A stretch of 64,000 nt of DNA from Acidithiobacillus_B sp049965315 (GTDB lineage Bacteria; Pseudomonadota; Gammaproteobacteria; Acidithiobacillales; Acidithiobacillaceae), in NCBI RefSeq assembly GCF_049965315.1, contig NZ_JBMFWL010000005.1:17075-81074 (forward strand), in the 5' to 3' direction. Shown one piece after another: positions 17,073 to 25,983 of the stretch; the first letter of the stretch is position 1, and the number at the start of each line of letters is the position of its first letter. The translations under genes were made by a program, and so were the position numbers. Under the pieces are notes generated by a model, which was given only the letters and a program-made list of their open reading frames with translations, was not told the origin of the DNA and searched no databases.

Positions 17073-18050
17073 TCAGTGGGCGGCGGTGCGCTCCAGTTCC
17101 GGCATGGCCGGCAGCCACAGGGTCTTGGCAAAACCCCAGTCCAGCAACTTCAGGCTTTGCCAGGAGGCCTTCCAGAAACCCCGGCCTTCATCGCGAAAGG
17201 ACGGCACACCGAGGACCACGGCGATGAGGCTCACGCCGTTCTGGGTACCCGTGGCCACCAGGCAGTGGCCGGCGGCATCGGTATAGCCGCTCTTCATGCC
17301 GGTGATGAACGGCACGCGGCCCACCAGGAGGTTGGGGTTGGGACTGGTAATGCCGGCGTAGGTGAAATGCTCATGATCGAAAAAAGGCATGAATTGCGGG
17401 AACTGGGTCATGATGGCGCGGCTGAGGATGGCGATGTCATAGGGGCTGGCGGTATTGTTGGGATGGGGCAGGCCGTCGGGATCGTAAAAGGTGGTGGAGA
17501 GCATGCCCAATTGCCGGGCCGTCTGGTTCATTTCCTGCACGAAGCGCGGCACGCTGCCCGCCACCAGTCCAGCCGCTTCCACTGCCGCATCATTGCCCGA
17601 AGGCACCGTCATCCCCAGGATCATCTGTTCCACGCTGAAAGCCAAACCGGGGTGCATGAACATGCTGGAGCCGCCGGTGTGCAAGGCCGTAAAGCTCGGC
17701 CGAAAGCGCTGCTGCAATTGCAGATGTCCGGACTGGATCGCCTGGAAGAGCAGATAGAGGGTCATGAGCTTGGTGATGCTGGCGATGGGATAGGGACTGT
17801 AGGCGTTTTTGGCGGCGATGATCTCGCCGGTGTTGGCATTCATGAGGATGTAGGCCCGGGCGTCGATGGGGGGCAGGCCCGATGATTGGGCCAGGGCCGG
17901 CGGGGCCAGCAGCGCCGCCAGGAGGAGACCGAGAAGGAGCAGCAGACCCTGCGCCCATGCCCCATGGCCGGCCCGGCCATGGCTTGGCCCGCCGCCCCCC
18001 TGCATCCGGCAAAGGCCATTCTGCTCCGTATCGTTGCTGAGCGTCGTCAT
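17073..18050 (-). CDS. D-alanyl-D-alanine carboxypeptidase (PBP5/6 family)
   Basis: These periplasmic serine peptidases trim the terminal D-Ala from peptidoglycan stem peptides. The 325-residue product has an N-terminal hydrophobic signal ending at PPALAQ, the active-site SxxK as SITK (Ser91, Lys94), SGN in VPSGNDAAVE, and the KTG box as KSG in MKSGYTDAAGHC, a common variant. The start at 18050 (MTTLSND) is preferred over a longer frame that runs through the upstream lipoprotein gene. It lies 13 bp downstream of that lipoprotein gene on the same strand. Confidence 0.9.
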   Translation of the reverse strand: MTTLSNDTEQNGLCRMQGGGGPSHGRAGHGAWAQGLLLLLGLLLAALLAPPALAQSSGLPPIDARAYILMNANTGEIIAAKNAYSPYPIASITKLMTLYLLFQAIQSGHLQLQQRFRPSFTALHTGGSSMFMHPGLAFSVEQMILGMTVPSGNDAAVEAAGLVAGSVPRFVQEMNQTARQLGMLSTTFYDPDGLPHPNNTASPYDIAILSRAIMTQFPQFMPFFDHEHFTYAGITSPNPNLLVGRVPFITGMKSGYTDAAGHCLVATGTQNGVSLIAVVLGVPSFRDEGRGFWKASWQSLKLLDWGFAKTLWLPAMPELERTAAH

Positions 18051-18063
18051 GATCTGGTCAACC

Positions 18064-18411
18064 TCACTGGGCATTGGGGACGCAGGTGTAACCCGCCGGA
18101 CAGGCAGGCGCGGGCGTACTGGGATAACAGGTGTAACCGGGCGGGCAGGAGGGTGGATAAGGAGCACTGGGCGGGCCAGGAGGGGCCAGGGCGGCTCCCG
18201 CCACGCCGCCGATACCGGCGCCGATGGCCGCGCCGGCCAAGGGGCTGCCCGTCTGGTTGCCGATGACCGCCCCCGCCAGCCCACCAAGGAGTGCGCCGCC
18301 GGCGGTACTGGTGGCCGTACTCGAGGAAATGCCCGAGGGAGAACTGGCGCAGCCATTCAGGCAGGCCAGACAAGCAAACAGCAGGATGCCGAATCTTCCC
18401 CGATGGATCAT
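18064..18411 (-). CDS. Glycine-zipper lipoprotein
   Basis: The 115-residue product has a lipoprotein signal with lipobox LNGC (CLACLNGCASSPSG), then a Gly/Ala-rich zipper (GGALLGGLAGAVIGNQTGSP and GAAIGAGIGGVAGAALAPP). It ends with two CPAGYTC-like repeats (CPPGYTCYPSTP, CPAGYTCVPN). The zipper resembles 17-kDa outer-membrane antigens and SlyB-like proteins. CAGGTGA seven bases upstream supports the ATG at 18411. It probably forms an operon with the carboxypeptidase, suggesting an envelope role. Confidence 0.8.
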   Translation of the reverse strand: MIHRGRFGILLFACLACLNGCASSPSGISSSTATSTAGGALLGGLAGAVIGNQTGSPLAGAAIGAGIGGVAGAALAPPGPPSAPYPPSCPPGYTCYPSTPAPACPAGYTCVPNAQ

Positions 18412-18416
18412 GGTAT

Positions 18417-18644
18417 TCACCTGCGATGATCGTGAATGAGCAATGCCCACAGTAACCCTCCCAAACCGGCGACCGAAGCCAGCAGCGCTGGGCCGGCGGC
18501 TGCCGAGCCTCCCCCATAACTGGAAACGGGGCTTGGGATCCCGCCGCGCGCCTTGGCCAAGGGCAAAGCGAGCCATCCCCATGGGACGGCGGTTTTGCCG
18601 GAATACCCATGCTGGATATTAGGTGATTTTTCCTTTTTGTGCAT
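18417..18644 (-). CDS. Possible 75-residue small membrane protein
   Basis: A frame starting MHKKEKSPNIQHGYSG ends with GLGGLLWALLIHDHRR: one hydrophobic segment followed by a basic/His tail, so possibly membrane anchored. Its TGA lies within the ribosome site of the lipoprotein gene, five bases before that ATG, which would allow coupling. The ribosome site before its own ATG is weak (GAAGG only two bases away). No family is recognised, and it may be noncoding. Confidence 0.35.
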   Translation of the reverse strand: MHKKEKSPNIQHGYSGKTAVPWGWLALPLAKARGGIPSPVSSYGGGSAAAGPALLASVAGLGGLLWALLIHDHRR

Positions 18645-18699
18645 GCCTTCATCGTTTATCCTTTGCCCTTCGCCTGGAAAGCCCTTCCTAAAACATATA

Positions 18700-18711
18700 G
18701 ACTGGTCGGTA
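18700..18711. promoter_or_regulatory. Degenerate TetR-type site at the TSUP start
   Basis: GACTGGTCGGTA matches the core GACCRRWCGGTC of the two other operators at seven of nine fixed positions and ends at the first base of the TSUP ATG. It is not a good palindrome, so this is suggestive only. The ~66 bp upstream show no convincing -35. Confidence 0.3.
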
Positions 18712-19472
18712 TGGTCCCATCTCCCTCCTTGTCCCTCACCGCCCTGCTGGAGCATCCGTTCCTGCTCCTGCTGGCCATGGTTATCGTCTTTGCCGCATTT
18801 TATGTGCGCGCCACCATCGGCTTTGGTTCCGGTCTGATCGCGGTGGCCCTGCTCACCCTGCTCTTTCCCATCAAGGAAGTCGTGCCCGTGGTCCTGCTGC
18901 TGGACCTCCTCGGATCGGTACTGCTCGGCGCCTACGACTTCCATGAAATTCGCTGGCCGGAATTGCGTTGGCTGGTGCCCGGCAGCATGGCAGGCCTGGC
19001 CATCGGCTCCTTCATCCTCGCCGCTACGGACGCCCAGAACCTCACCCGTTTTCTCGGCGTCTTCATCCTCGCCTATGTGGTCTATGCGCTGAGCTTGAAG
19101 CCCGAAGGCCTGCCCCGGGTCTCCTTGCCCTGGGGCGTGCCGCTGGGGGTCTTCGGCGGCATTGTCGGCAGCCTCTACGGCGGCGGCGGACCGCCCATTG
19201 TCGCTTATCTGCAGATGCGCCACCTCGACAAGCGGGCCTTTCGCGCCACCTTCCAGGGAATAGCCCTGACGGACAACGTCCTGCGCGTCTTTATGTATAT
19301 TGGCCTGGCGTTGCTCACGGTGCCCCTGGCGCTGGGTTTTCTCCTGCTGGTGCCGCCGCTCCTCCTGGGGCTCTGGGCCGGCAACCATCTGCACATGCGC
19401 ATCAATCAGCGCGTCTTCCTCTATGGGACCTTGCTCGTACTCGCCCTGGTCGGATGCAAATATTTACTCTAA
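18711..19472 (+). CDS. TSUP (TauE/SafE) family permease
   Basis: TSUP proteins are inner-membrane exporters or importers of sulfite, sulfonates and related organic anions. From the ATG at 18711 the product is 253 residues with about eight hydrophobic segments, including the family signatures RATIGFGSGLIAVALLTL and GGIVGSLYGGGGPPIVAYL. An earlier in-frame ATG at 18639 would add 24 hydrophilic residues; no good ribosome site marks either start. Only 10 bp separate it from the methyltransferase gene, so the two are probably cotranscribed. The substrate is unknown. Confidence 0.8.
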   Translation: MVPSPSLSLTALLEHPFLLLLAMVIVFAAFYVRATIGFGSGLIAVALLTLLFPIKEVVPVVLLLDLLGSVLLGAYDFHEIRWPELRWLVPGSMAGLAIGSFILAATDAQNLTRFLGVFILAYVVYALSLKPEGLPRVSLPWGVPLGVFGGIVGSLYGGGGPPIVAYLQMRHLDKRAFRATFQGIALTDNVLRVFMYIGLALLTVPLALGFLLLVPPLLLGLWAGNHLHMRINQRVFLYGTLLVLALVGCKYLL

Positions 19473-19482
19473 GGAGACTCCC

Positions 19483-20490
19483 ATGACGGTAACCCCGCAA
19501 ACATTCCGCCAACAGGCGCAAGGCGCCCTTTCCCTCAACATTGCCTTCATTGGCGTGGTCAATGGTCTTTTTACGGCCTTGCATGAGTTGGGCGAAGCCA
19601 GCACCACGGCTCTCGCCGCCGCCAGCAAGATGGATGCGGGCTATCTGCAGCGCTGGTGCGAGGCGGCCTTTGCCTTTGCCTGGCTGGACGAGCGCGACGG
19701 CCGCTGGTCCCTGACGGAAAGCGGTGCCGCCATGCGCCCGGAGGCTCCCGACACCCTCATGGCGCTGGCGGTGGGCTCGGTACTCTCGGCCCACATGGCC
19801 GAGCGGGCGGCGGGTCTCATGCGCAGCGGCGAGCGTCCCGGCGAAAAGGTCCTGGGGGAACGGGAGACCATCCTCCCCTGGTTCGGTGCCATGCTGGAGG
19901 CCAATTTCCGCAAGACCTTCGAGGAAACGATCTGCCCGGCCGTACCCATCTTTGCCGAGGTGGATGCCCGTGGCGGGCTGGCCGTGGACCTGGGCTGCGG
20001 CAATGGCTGGTACCTGCGCGCCCTGACCCAGCGCTGCAGCCACCTGCGCGGCCTGGGTCTGGACGGCTTTGACGAAAACGTCACCCAGGCGCGGGCCAAG
20101 GCCGCAGCGGCGGGTCTGGGCGAGCGCCTGCGCTTTGCCCAGGGCGACATCAAGACCTTCCACCTCGACGAAGCCGCCGACCTCATCGCCATGAACCGTG
20201 CCCTGCACCACGTCTGGGACGAAAAGGAAACGGTATTCCGCATCCTGCACGATCAGCTCAAGCCGGGCGGCGCCGCGGTCATCTGGGAGCCCGCCTGGCC
20301 CGACGATGTCCACACCCTGCGCGACCCCGCCCTGCGCGGCATGGCCTTCCAGAATCTCACGGAATACGTCCAGGGCAATCATTTCCTCAAGCCGGAGGAG
20401 ATTGCCGCACAGTTTGCGGCGGCAGGCATGGGCAGCGAGATTTACCGCTTTGGCAATGACGCCGTCATCGTCGGGCGGCGTCCGGTCTGA
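19483..20490 (+). CDS. SAM-dependent methyltransferase, class I, with winged-helix N-domain
   Basis: The 335-residue product has an N-terminal helical/winged-helix part (~1-90, including ASTTALAAASKMDAGYLQRW), as in small-molecule O-methyltransferases. A Rossmann methyltransferase domain follows, with motif I VDLGCGNGWYLRAL near residue 168 and a following acidic LGLDGFDENV. AAGGAG lies seven bases before the ATG at 19483. It follows the TSUP permease by 10 bp, so a paired modify-and-export function is possible. The substrate is unknown. Confidence 0.85.
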   Translation: MTVTPQTFRQQAQGALSLNIAFIGVVNGLFTALHELGEASTTALAAASKMDAGYLQRWCEAAFAFAWLDERDGRWSLTESGAAMRPEAPDTLMALAVGSVLSAHMAERAAGLMRSGERPGEKVLGERETILPWFGAMLEANFRKTFEETICPAVPIFAEVDARGGLAVDLGCGNGWYLRALTQRCSHLRGLGLDGFDENVTQARAKAAAAGLGERLRFAQGDIKTFHLDEAADLIAMNRALHHVWDEKETVFRILHDQLKPGGAAVIWEPAWPDDVHTLRDPALRGMAFQNLTEYVQGNHFLKPEEIAAQFAAAGMGSEIYRFGNDAVIVGRRPV

Positions 20491-20663
20491 CGCCTGCGCC
20501 ATTCTGAGGGACATTTTTTTGGCTACACTGAAAATGCTGCACAAAATGGCGGGGAGGCTGTTGTGATGGGAAAGCGCTGGGACGGCCGTCCTTAGATGAT
20601 GCGGGGCAGTGAGTTTCAGCAGGCGCGAAGTCGCGCAAGCATGAGGTCCGGGCCGCTCCCTCA

Positions 20664-20692
20664 TTGACGCCCGACCAATCGGTCGATACTAT
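20664..20692 (+). promoter_or_regulatory. Promoter with TetR-type operator in its spacer
   Basis: TTGACG (20664-20669) and TACTAT (20687-20692) are exactly 17 bp apart. The spacer contains CGACC-AATC-GGTCG (20672-20685), a perfect 5-bp-arm palindrome whose core GACCAATCGGTC matches the MFS operator. A repressor bound here would block RNA polymerase. It drives the tolC-ybhG-ybhF-ybhS-ybhR operon. Confidence 0.8.
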
Positions 20693-20721
20693 ATTCATCA
20701 TTCGTTATATAGGAAGCAAGC

Positions 20722-22062
20722 ATGCCTGCCCCATCATTGCGCCGCTCCTGCCATCGCCTTTGCCTGCTCTTGCCCCTGGCCGCCCTCCTCGCCGGCCCGG
20801 CCATGGCAGACAATCTGCTCGAAGCCTATCAGCAGGCCTTCGCCACCGATCCCGCCCTGGCCCAGGCGCGGGCCCAGTTGCAGGCCGAAATGCAGGGCAA
20901 GCCCCTGGCGCGCTCCGCCTTGCTGCCCCATCTCGGTGCGGCCGCCAGCGTGGGCGACAACACGGCGCGCATCACCGGCTTCGGCGCACCCATTTCCACC
21001 GGCTATCTCTCCAACAGCTATAGCGTCAGCCTCACCCAGGCGGTCTTCAACGGCCAGGCCTTCACCGCCCTCAAGCAAGCCGACAGCCGCATCCAGGCCA
21101 GCGAGGCGGCCCTGGCCTATACCGAACAGCAGCTCGCCCTCCAGGTGACCACCGCCTATTTCAACGTCCTCCAGGCCCAGGCCCAGGATCGGGTGGCGGA
21201 AAAGCAGGAAAAACTCCTGGACAGCATTTACCGGCAGACGCAGGCCAACCTCCAGGTCGGCACCGGCGACATCATCGCCGTGCGCGAGGCCCAGGCCCGC
21301 CTGGATGCCGCCAAGGCGGATGTCATCAAGGCCCGCAATGCCGTGGCCGTGGCCCAACGCAGCCTGCAGCGCCTCACCCATCACCCGGTCGGCATCCTGG
21401 AGGATCTCGGCCGTTTCGAGGCCATGGGCCCCCAGCCGGACCAGACCCAGCCTTGGGTGGACATGGCCCTCAAGAGCCAGCCCCTGCTCCATCAGGCCGA
21501 GGCGCAACTGCGTACCGCCCAGGAGCAGGTGGAATACAACCGCCGGGAGCGTTGGCCCAAGATCAACCTGCAAGGCATCGCCAGCCATACCCTGGGATCC
21601 CCCTTCCCCGGGGTCGATTTCAATCAGATCGGCGCCAGCCTCAATCTCTCCATGCCCCTCTATGAGGGCGGCAGCATCTCCGCTGCGGTGCAGCAATCCC
21701 AGGCCCAGGCCCAGGCCAGCGTGGATAATCTCGCCAACCTGCGCGACGAGGTCACCCTCAATACCCAGACCGCCTTTCTGAACCTCCAGGACAGCGTCGC
21801 CCAGCTCCATGCCGCCAAGGAAACGGTGGCCTCGGCCAAGGTCTCCCTGGAAGGCACCCGCAAGGGCTACGAAGTGGGCACGCGCTCCATCATCGACCTC
21901 CTCAACACGGCCACGGACTATATCCGCGCCGAGCAGGACTACAACGTCGCCCTATACAACCAGGTGGTGGCCCGGGTGCAGCTCAAGGCCGCAGCGGGCG
22001 TGCTGACGGCGGCGGATCTGGAGTCCATCAATGCCTTGCTGAGCAAGGACGGGCGATCCTGA
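20722..22062 (+). CDS. tolC: TolC-family outer-membrane efflux protein
   Basis: TolC trimers form the outer-membrane and periplasmic duct of tripartite exporters. The 446-residue product has a signal peptide ending at GPAMA, then NLLEAYQQAFATDPALAQAR, the usual TolC start, and two long internally homologous coiled-coil repeats. The second contains YEVGTRSIIDLLNTATDYI, matching the canonical GxxVGTRTxxDVLxA motif. AGGAAG precedes the ATG. It is first in an operon with an adaptor and an ABC exporter. Confidence 0.93.
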   Translation: MPAPSLRRSCHRLCLLLPLAALLAGPAMADNLLEAYQQAFATDPALAQARAQLQAEMQGKPLARSALLPHLGAAASVGDNTARITGFGAPISTGYLSNSYSVSLTQAVFNGQAFTALKQADSRIQASEAALAYTEQQLALQVTTAYFNVLQAQAQDRVAEKQEKLLDSIYRQTQANLQVGTGDIIAVREAQARLDAAKADVIKARNAVAVAQRSLQRLTHHPVGILEDLGRFEAMGPQPDQTQPWVDMALKSQPLLHQAEAQLRTAQEQVEYNRRERWPKINLQGIASHTLGSPFPGVDFNQIGASLNLSMPLYEGGSISAAVQQSQAQAQASVDNLANLRDEVTLNTQTAFLNLQDSVAQLHAAKETVASAKVSLEGTRKGYEVGTRSIIDLLNTATDYIRAEQDYNVALYNQVVARVQLKAAAGVLTAADLESINALLSKDGRS

Positions 22063-22094
22063 AAGCCCCGCCATATCCATCGGAGAGCAGAGAC

Positions 22095-23129
22095 ATGGCC
22101 ATTTCCAAGAAAAAACGCGCGGCGGCGGCGGTCCTGGTGCTGGCCATCGGCGCCGGGGCTGCCTACTGGTTCACCCGGCCGCACGCCCCCAGCAATGTCG
22201 TCACCATCTATGGCAATATCGACATCCGCCAGGTGCAGGCCGCCTTTGACGACAACGGCCGCATCCTGGACCTCAAGGTGCAGGAGGGCGACCGGGTGAA
22301 AAAGGGCCAGCTCCTGGCCGAACTGGATCCCGTACGCTTCCAGGACGCCGTGGCCAAGGACCAGGGGCAGGTGGCGGCCCAGGAGCAGGTCCTGGCCCGC
22401 CTGCTGGCGGGTTCCCGCCCCGAGGAGATCGCCGAGGCCCGGGCCGAGGCCGCGGCCGCCCAGGCCACCTTGGCCAATGCCGAGATCACCTGGCAACGCC
22501 AGCAGTCCCTGGCCGCCGAGCAATACGTGCCCAAGCAGAGCCTCGACAACGCCGCCGCCGCCCTGAAGACCGCCCGCGCCAATCTCGATCACGCCCAGCA
22601 GGCCCTCATCCTGGCCATCAAGGGGCCGCGCAAGGAAGACATCGCCGCCGCCCGCCATCAACTGCAGGCCGACCAAGCGGCCCTCTCCCTGGCCCAGCGG
22701 GAGCTCGTCGACAGCAAGCTCTACGCCCCCGAAGAGGGCGTCGTGCAGGACCGCATCCTCGAACCGGGCGACATGGTCAACCCGCAAACCCCCGTTTTCA
22801 CCCTGGCCTTGGATAACCCGGTCTGGGTACGCGCCTATCTGCCGGAAAAGGCCCTGGGACAGGTGCGCCTGGGGATGAAGGCCTGGATCGAGAGCGATTC
22901 CTTTCCGGGCAAGCGCTTCCCGGGCTGGGTGGGCTTCATCTCGCCCACCGCAGAATTCACCCCCAAGACCGTGGAAACCACGGAACTGCGTACGGAACTG
23001 AGCTATCGCGTGCGGGTCTACGCCTGCAATCCCGAGCATCGCCTGCGCCTGGGGATGCCCGTCACCGTAGAGATCCCGTTACGGGACAACATGCCCCAAT
23101 CCCTTCCCGCCCATCCCTGCGCTCAATGA
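22095..23129 (+). CDS. ybhG: Membrane-fusion (HlyD/YbhG-like) adaptor
   Basis: The periplasmic adaptor links the inner-membrane exporter to TolC. The 344-residue product has one N-terminal membrane anchor (AAAVLVLAIGAGAAYWF), an early biotinyl-lipoyl half (DDNGRILDLKVQEGDRVKKG), an Ala-rich coiled-coil hairpin including GSRPEEIAEARAEAAAAQAT, and the second lipoyl half and beta-barrel (LYAPEEGVVQDRILEPGDMV). It lies 32 bp after tolC and 4 bp before the ATPase gene. Domain order matches E. coli YbhG. Confidence 0.9.
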   Translation: MAISKKKRAAAAVLVLAIGAGAAYWFTRPHAPSNVVTIYGNIDIRQVQAAFDDNGRILDLKVQEGDRVKKGQLLAELDPVRFQDAVAKDQGQVAAQEQVLARLLAGSRPEEIAEARAEAAAAQATLANAEITWQRQQSLAAEQYVPKQSLDNAAAALKTARANLDHAQQALILAIKGPRKEDIAAARHQLQADQAALSLAQRELVDSKLYAPEEGVVQDRILEPGDMVNPQTPVFTLALDNPVWVRAYLPEKALGQVRLGMKAWIESDSFPGKRFPGWVGFISPTAEFTPKTVETTELRTELSYRVRVYACNPEHRLRLGMPVTVEIPLRDNMPQSLPAHPCAQ

Positions 23130-23133
23130 TGCC

Positions 23134-24870
23134 ATGAGCGACGCCGCCCTGGTCCTGGAGGACGTGCACAAGGGCTTCCGCCGGGGTGACACGACGGTCC
23201 AGGCCCTGCAAGGGGTCAGCCTCCGGGTGCAGGCCGGCCGGATCACCGGCCTCCTGGGCCCCGACGGCGCCGGCAAGACCACCCTCATGCGCCTGGCCGC
23301 CGCGCTCTTGCTCCCCGATGCCGGCCGGGTCCTGGTCCTGGGGGAAGACACCCGCCGCGCCGCCGCCCGGATTCAGGAGAGCATCGGCTACATGCCCCAG
23401 CGCTTCGGCCTCTACGAGGACCTGACGGTTCAGGAAAACCTCGATCTTTACGGCGACCTCCAAGGCCTGTCGGCGGCGGACAAGACCGCCCGCCATGAGG
23501 AACTCCTGCGTCTGACGGCCCTCGGCCCCTTCGGCAGACGGCGGGCCGGGGATCTCTCCGGCGGGATGAAACAAAAACTCGGGCTGGCCTGCGCCCTGCT
23601 GCGCGCCCCCCGGGTCCTGCTCCTGGACGAGCCCACCGTCGGCGTGGACCCCATCTCCCGCCGGGAACTCTGGAGCATCATCCAGGGCTTGCGGGAAAAG
23701 GGGACGAGCATCCTCATCAGCACCGCCTACCTGGACGAGGCGGAGCGCTGCGATGACATCCTGCTCTTCCATGAGGGTAAGCTCCTGGCGCAAAAGAGTC
23801 CGGCGGATTTCCATGCCCCCATGGCGGGGCACTGCTACCTCGTCCAGCACGAGGGCCTCACCCGCCGCCAGCTCCAGGCCCGCCTGGCGCAACGGCCGGG
23901 GGTCGTGGATGCCACCATCCAGGCCGAGGGGGTACGGGTGGTCTGCCGGGAGAGCGCGGCCCTCTCCGCGGATGGGGAACATTGGCAAGGGGTGCCTCCC
24001 CGCTTTGAAGACGCCTTCGTTACCCTCCTGCGCTCCGGCTCCGCGGCGGCGCCCACGCCGGCCGGCGATCATCTGGAGGCTACGGCGGACGCCCAGGATC
24101 CGGATGGGGAGAGCGTTATCGAGGTGCGCGAACTGCGCCGTTTCTTCGGCCGTTTCGAGGCCGTCAAGGGCATCAGCTTCACCGTCAAGGCCGGTGAAAT
24201 CTTCGGCCTCCTCGGCGCCAACGGCGCCGGCAAGACCACCACCTTCCGCATGCTCTGCGGCCTGTTGCCCGCCTCCTCCGGGACCTTGCGGGTGGCTGGC
24301 GCAGACCTGCTCCGGGCCGGCGCCGCCGCCCGCGCCCGCATCGGCTACGTCGCCCAGAAATTCGCCCTCTACGGCAATCTCAGCGTGAGCCAGAACCTGC
24401 GTTTTTTCGCCAGCGCCTATGGCCTGCGCGGCGCGCAATGGCGGCGGCGCATCGACTGGGCCATGGCGGAATTCGACCTCTCTGCCTACACCGACGTCAA
24501 CGGCGACGATCTGCCCCTGGGTTTCAAACAGCGTCTGGCCCTGGCCTGCGCCCTCATGCACGAACCCCCCATCCTCTTCCTCGATGAGCCCACCTCCGGC
24601 GTCGACCCTCTGGCGCGGCGGGAATTCTGGAGCCGCATCAATACGCTGGCCGAGGGAGGGGTGACCGTGATGATCACCACCCATTTCATGGACGAAGCCG
24701 AATACTGCGACCACCTGGTGCTCATGTCCCTGGGGGAGATCCTGGCCCTGGGCAGCCCCCAGGAGATACGCGCCCAGGCCCGCCGTCCCGATCTGCCGAA
24801 TCCAACGATGGAGGATGCCTTCGTGGAACTCATCCAGAACCACGAGGCCGGGATCCGGAGGGCCTCGTGA
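23134..24870 (+). CDS. ybhF: Dual-ATPase ABC exporter subunit (YbhF-like)
   Basis: The 578-residue protein fuses two nucleotide-binding domains, as in YbhF and RbbA. NBD1 has Walker A GPDGAGKTT (residue ~44), signature LSGGMKQKLGLA and Walker B LLLDEPTVGVDP. NBD2 has GANGAGKTT, a degenerate signature LPLGFKQRLALA (LSGG replaced by LPLG) and LFLDEPTSGVDP; I recall this asymmetry as usual in this subfamily. It overlaps the following permease by 4 bp. With the adaptor and two permeases it makes a complete type-V ABC exporter. Confidence 0.92.
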   Translation: MSDAALVLEDVHKGFRRGDTTVQALQGVSLRVQAGRITGLLGPDGAGKTTLMRLAAALLLPDAGRVLVLGEDTRRAAARIQESIGYMPQRFGLYEDLTVQENLDLYGDLQGLSAADKTARHEELLRLTALGPFGRRRAGDLSGGMKQKLGLACALLRAPRVLLLDEPTVGVDPISRRELWSIIQGLREKGTSILISTAYLDEAERCDDILLFHEGKLLAQKSPADFHAPMAGHCYLVQHEGLTRRQLQARLAQRPGVVDATIQAEGVRVVCRESAALSADGEHWQGVPPRFEDAFVTLLRSGSAAAPTPAGDHLEATADAQDPDGESVIEVRELRRFFGRFEAVKGISFTVKAGEIFGLLGANGAGKTTTFRMLCGLLPASSGTLRVAGADLLRAGAAARARIGYVAQKFALYGNLSVSQNLRFFASAYGLRGAQWRRRIDWAMAEFDLSAYTDVNGDDLPLGFKQRLALACALMHEPPILFLDEPTSGVDPLARREFWSRINTLAEGGVTVMITTHFMDEAEYCDHLVLMSLGEILALGSPQEIRAQARRPDLPNPTMEDAFVELIQNHEAGIRRAS

Positions 24871-25982
24871 ACGCCCAACGCCTGCGCGGCCTGATCCGCA
24901 AGGAGTTTCTGCAGATCCTGCGGGATCCATCGGCCATCGCCATCGCCTTCGTCATGCCGGTGCTGTTGCTCTTTCTTTTCGGCTACGGGGTCTCCCTGGA
25001 TGCCCGCCATGTCCCCGTCGCCGTCGTCGTCGATCAGCCCACCGGGGAAACCAGCGCCTTCATCGGCGGTCTGCAGCAATCCCCCTACTTCACCCCCACC
25101 CTCTATCCCGACATCGCCGCCGCCCGCCGCGCCGTCATGGCCCGGCAGGCCGACGGCATCCTCTGGCTGCGCAGCGATTTCAGCCGGCAGATCCTCAATG
25201 AGCAAACGGCCTCCGCCGGCGTCCTGGTCAACGGGGTGGACGCCAACAACGCCCGCATCCTGGAGGGTTATCTCCAGGGAGTTTGGCAGACCTGGCTGCA
25301 GTTGCGCGCCCAGGAGGCAGGCACGGCGCTGGTCATCCCGGTCATCCCCCAGGATCGCATCTGGTTCAACCCCGCCCTGCGCAGCCGCGATTATCTGGTG
25401 CCTGGGCTCATCGCCGTCATCATGACCCTCATCGGGGCCCTGCTCACCGCCCTGGTGGTGGCCCGGGAATGGGAGCGGGGCACCATGGAGGCCCTCATGG
25501 CCAGCCCCGTGACCATGGGCGAGATCCTCCTGGGCAAGCTCATTCCTTATTTCCTCATGGGCATGGGCGGCATGGCCCTGTCGGTGGCCATGGCGGTCTG
25601 GCTCTTCGCCGTACCGCTGGAAGGGAGCCTCTGGGCCCTCACCCTGGCCTCGGCCCTCTTCCTCCTGGTAGCCCTGGGCATGGGGCTGCTCATTTCCACC
25701 CTGGCCAAGAATCAGTTCGTGGCCGCGCAGGTGGCCATCATCGTCACCTTCCTCCCCGCCTTCATCCTCTCGGGCTTCATCTTCGACATCCAGTCCATGC
25801 CCCAGGCCATCCAGGTCATCACCCACATCGTTGCCGCCCGCTATTTCGTGTCCATCCTCCAGACCATTTTCCTTGCCGGCGACGTCTGGCCGGTCATTCT
25901 TGGCAATGCCGGCGCCCTGCTCATCATGGCCGTCCTGTTCCTGGGCATCACCTGGCGCAAGTCGCGCAAGAGGCTGGACTGA
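24867..25982 (+). CDS. ybhS: ABC-2 type permease (YbhS-like)
   Basis: The 371-residue inner-membrane subunit has one N-terminal membrane helix (residues ~25-45), a large periplasmic domain (~46-180) and five C-terminal helices. It contains the ABC-2 motif region VAREWERGTMEALMASPVTMGEILLGKL. It starts with GTG overlapping the ybhF stop and is followed by its paralogue one base after its stop. The pair should form a heterodimer with the two NBDs of YbhF. Confidence 0.9.
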   Translation: MNAQRLRGLIRKEFLQILRDPSAIAIAFVMPVLLLFLFGYGVSLDARHVPVAVVVDQPTGETSAFIGGLQQSPYFTPTLYPDIAAARRAVMARQADGILWLRSDFSRQILNEQTASAGVLVNGVDANNARILEGYLQGVWQTWLQLRAQEAGTALVIPVIPQDRIWFNPALRSRDYLVPGLIAVIMTLIGALLTALVVAREWERGTMEALMASPVTMGEILLGKLIPYFLMGMGGMALSVAMAVWLFAVPLEGSLWALTLASALFLLVALGMGLLISTLAKNQFVAAQVAIIVTFLPAFILSGFIFDIQSMPQAIQVITHIVAARYFVSILQTIFLAGDVWPVILGNAGALLIMAVLFLGITWRKSRKRLD

Positions 25983-25983
25983 C

